DNA of 64,000 nucleotides from an uncultured Phascolarctobacterium sp. Its GTDB lineage: Bacteria; Bacillota; Negativicutes; Acidaminococcales; Acidaminococcaceae. Location of the stretch: contig URXU01000002.1 in NCBI GenBank assembly GCA_900552005.1, positions 1 through 64,000 on the forward strand. Reading direction: 5' to 3'. Below, one piece after another: positions 62,716 to 64,000 of this stretch (position 1 is its first letter; every line of letters starts with the position of its first letter). The position numbers and the translations under genes are program-made. The notes under the pieces were generated by a model, which worked only from the letters and a program-made list of their open reading frames with translations, was not told where the DNA came from and searched no databases.

Positions 62716-63288
62716 TTATTTTTCCCACCAAGGCTCTCCCGCCAACCGGTCCAATATAATTGCTGCGGCACTGCGTACGCACAAATGATTGTAATCACAA
62801 CTGCCATATACAGGCTCAAGAATATAATCAAATTGCTTCATGGCTTCTGCCTCTATGCCAAATCCCGTGCCAAACAGCAGCAAGATTGGTCTTTCATCAG
62901 CCTGTAATTTCTGCCGCATAAATTTATAGCTTACAGTATTCGGATATGTTCTGGCGTCAGTAGTAACGATGTACGGCTCTTTCCCGCAGCTTTGCCTGAT
63001 ATCTGCCGCTGCTGCTGCAATGTCACGCTGCCAGCATACCCTGTCTAAGGCATCGCTTCGGTCCGGATTATACACCCGCCCATAGCCGTGCTGCCAATAA
63101 TCAATAATTTTTTCGATTATTTTACGCTGCACATCCAAGGGGTGAATAATATAATATTTTTTTACATCATAAGTTCTGCAGGTACGCGAAATATCATGCA
63201 AGTCAAAATTGGTTACCGCACTGGCAATAACCTGCATTCTTTTATTATAAATCGGGTAATGCACCAATCCTACATATAAATCAGCCAT
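62716..63288 (-). CDS. SPOUT-like RNA methyltransferase (TM1570 family)
   Basis: A 190-residue predicted SAM-dependent RNA methyltransferase of the family found next to trmD in Thermotoga and some Firmicutes. It has LVHYPIYNKRMQVIASAVTN, a PILLLFGTGFG knot segment and PVYGSCDYNHL near the end. The target is unknown. The ATG at 63288 lies 7 bases after AGGGTG and overlaps trmD by 8 bases. Confidence 0.85.
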   Translation of the reverse strand: MADLYVGLVHYPIYNKRMQVIASAVTNFDLHDISRTCRTYDVKKYYIIHPLDVQRKIIEKIIDYWQHGYGRVYNPDRSDALDRVCWQRDIAAAAADIRQSCGKEPYIVTTDARTYPNTVSYKFMRQKLQADERPILLLFGTGFGIEAEAMKQFDYILEPVYGSCDYNHLCVRSAAAIILDRLAGEPWWEK

Positions 63289-64000
63289 TAATTTCACCCT
63301 GCAGTTCTATTTTTATTTCTGCCAATAATTTACTGTCTTCTTTATCCAGTTCCTGCGGCAGCAGCTCCGGACGCAGCTGGTAGGTAGCTTTCAGCGATTG
63401 CTTACGGCGCCATCTGTTAATCAGCGCATGATTACCATTGCGCAGTACTTCCGGCACCACCATTCCTTCAAAATCAACGGGCCTGGTATACTGAGGATAC
63501 TCCAGCAAGCCCGTGCTAAAGGAATCCTCTTCAGCACTTACCAATTTTCCCAAAACACCAGGAATAAAACGCGCTACGGCATCCATGACAATCAGCGCCG
63601 GCATCTCACCGCCAGTCAGTACATAATCGCCAATAGATAATTTTTCATCAACCCAATGAAAAATACGCTCATCAAAGCCTTCATAATGGCCGCAGACAAA
63701 AATAATATCCTGCCCGTTGCGGGCATATTCTTCCACAATATTCTGTTTCAGAGTACGTCCCCCGGGACACATGGCAATGACTTTGGCATCCGGTAATTGC
63801 TCCTTAGCCTTGCGAATAGCAGCAACCATTGGTTCAGGTTTCAGTACCATACCGGCACCCCCGCCAAAAGGCGCATCATCAACCGTGCGATGTTTATCTG
63901 TAGTAAAATCACGGGGATTAATACAGGACACACTAATCAACCCTTTGTCAGCAGCACGTTTGATAATGCTATGCGCAGCAGCCTGCTCAATCTGTTCGGG
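63281..64000 (-). CDS. trmD: tRNA (guanine37-N1)-methyltransferase, cut by the window edge
   Basis: The frame runs open from position 64000 inward for 239 codons. The start lies outside, so roughly the first 15 residues are missing. The visible start PEQIEQAAAHSIIKRAADKG runs into ISVSCINPRDFTTDKHRTVDD. The SPOUT knot carries IFVCGHYEGFDER and DYVLTGGEMPALIV, and the C-terminal helical domain is present. It makes m1G37 in tRNAs and prevents frameshifting. It is coupled to the TM1570-like gene by an 8-base overlap. Confidence 0.96.
   Translation of the reverse strand, partial: PEQIEQAAAHSIIKRAADKGLISVSCINPRDFTTDKHRTVDDAPFGGGAGMVLKPEPMVAAIRKAKEQLPDAKVIAMCPGGRTLKQNIVEEYARNGQDIIFVCGHYEGFDERIFHWVDEKLSIGDYVLTGGEMPALIVMDAVARFIPGVLGKLVSAEEDSFSTGLLEYPQYTRPVDFEGMVVPEVLRNGNHALINRWRRKQSLKATYQLRPELLPQELDKEDSKLLAEIKIELQGEING

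Noticed and set aside
1..64000. CRISPR arrays, insertion sequences, prophage, tRNA genes
   Set aside because: No spaced direct repeats, transposase motifs, phage genes or cloverleaf-type tRNA sequences were seen on either strand by eye.

Overview
The window reads as a chromosomal housekeeping segment of a low-to-moderate GC anaerobe of the Firmicutes lineage. DivIVA, SepF, YlmH, RbgA and FloA, plus three T-box leaders, point to that lineage. A decarboxylase-type carboxyltransferase, a TRAP transporter, rubrerythrin and FeoAB fit an anaerobic, acid-fermenting gut organism. Class Negativicutes (for example a Phascolarctobacterium-like genus) is my best guess, but this is inference. I see no phage, insertion sequence, CRISPR array or tRNA gene. 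Nearly all genes look intact and most lie on the minus strand.

Layout. Positions 1-135 hold a very strong minus-strand promoter and leader that probably start an rRNA operon lying to the left. A LysR regulator and a TDT-family transporter are divergent (0.2-2.2 kb), followed by PBP1A and a solitary carboxyltransferase subunit on the plus strand, then a CNNM-type membrane protein. At 7.5-15 kb is the cell-division/ileS cluster (yggS-sepF-proC-ylmH-divIVA-phosphatase, then T-box-ileS). At 15-21 kb is a probable operon nfeD-floA-unknown-polyphosphate kinase-radical SAM-pgeF. At 21.4-25.6 kb is the conserved prmA-rsmE-mtaB-hinT and rpsU-yqeY set. Plus-strand ilvA follows, then def and the complete trpEGDCFBA operon behind a tRNA-Trp T-box (27-34.4 kb).

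At 35.1-36.9 kb lies a strikingly AT-rich three-gene unit: a NapH-like membrane ferredoxin, a 62-residue four-cysteine membrane protein and an anchored unknown protein. Next come rlmD, a Fur/PerR regulator with rubrerythrin, feoAB, pepT with an AbgT transporter, an SH3 protein, a second SepF, typA, and an operon of an isocitrate-lyase-family enzyme with TRAP dctPQM. That last operon has its own T-box, whose specifier I read as CUC (Leu). The right end (52.5-64 kb) carries an MBL/beta-CASP nuclease, a short RecQ, nth, the PFL/ACT pair and the conserved trmD-rplS-lepB-rbgA-rnhB-yraN-comM block; trmD is cut by the window edge.

The most interesting signals are regulatory. First, a T-box of leucine type drives a C-C lyase and TRAP importer rather than a synthetase or classical amino-acid gene. 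Second, the trp leader stacks a second terminator on the T-box, and a 15-codon mini-ORF with a Trp codon runs through that terminator and ends 5 nt before trpE. Third, the small AT-rich membrane iron-sulfur unit at 35-37 kb is the best candidate for an undescribed system. Functional assignments rest on motifs and family knowledge; no searches were run.
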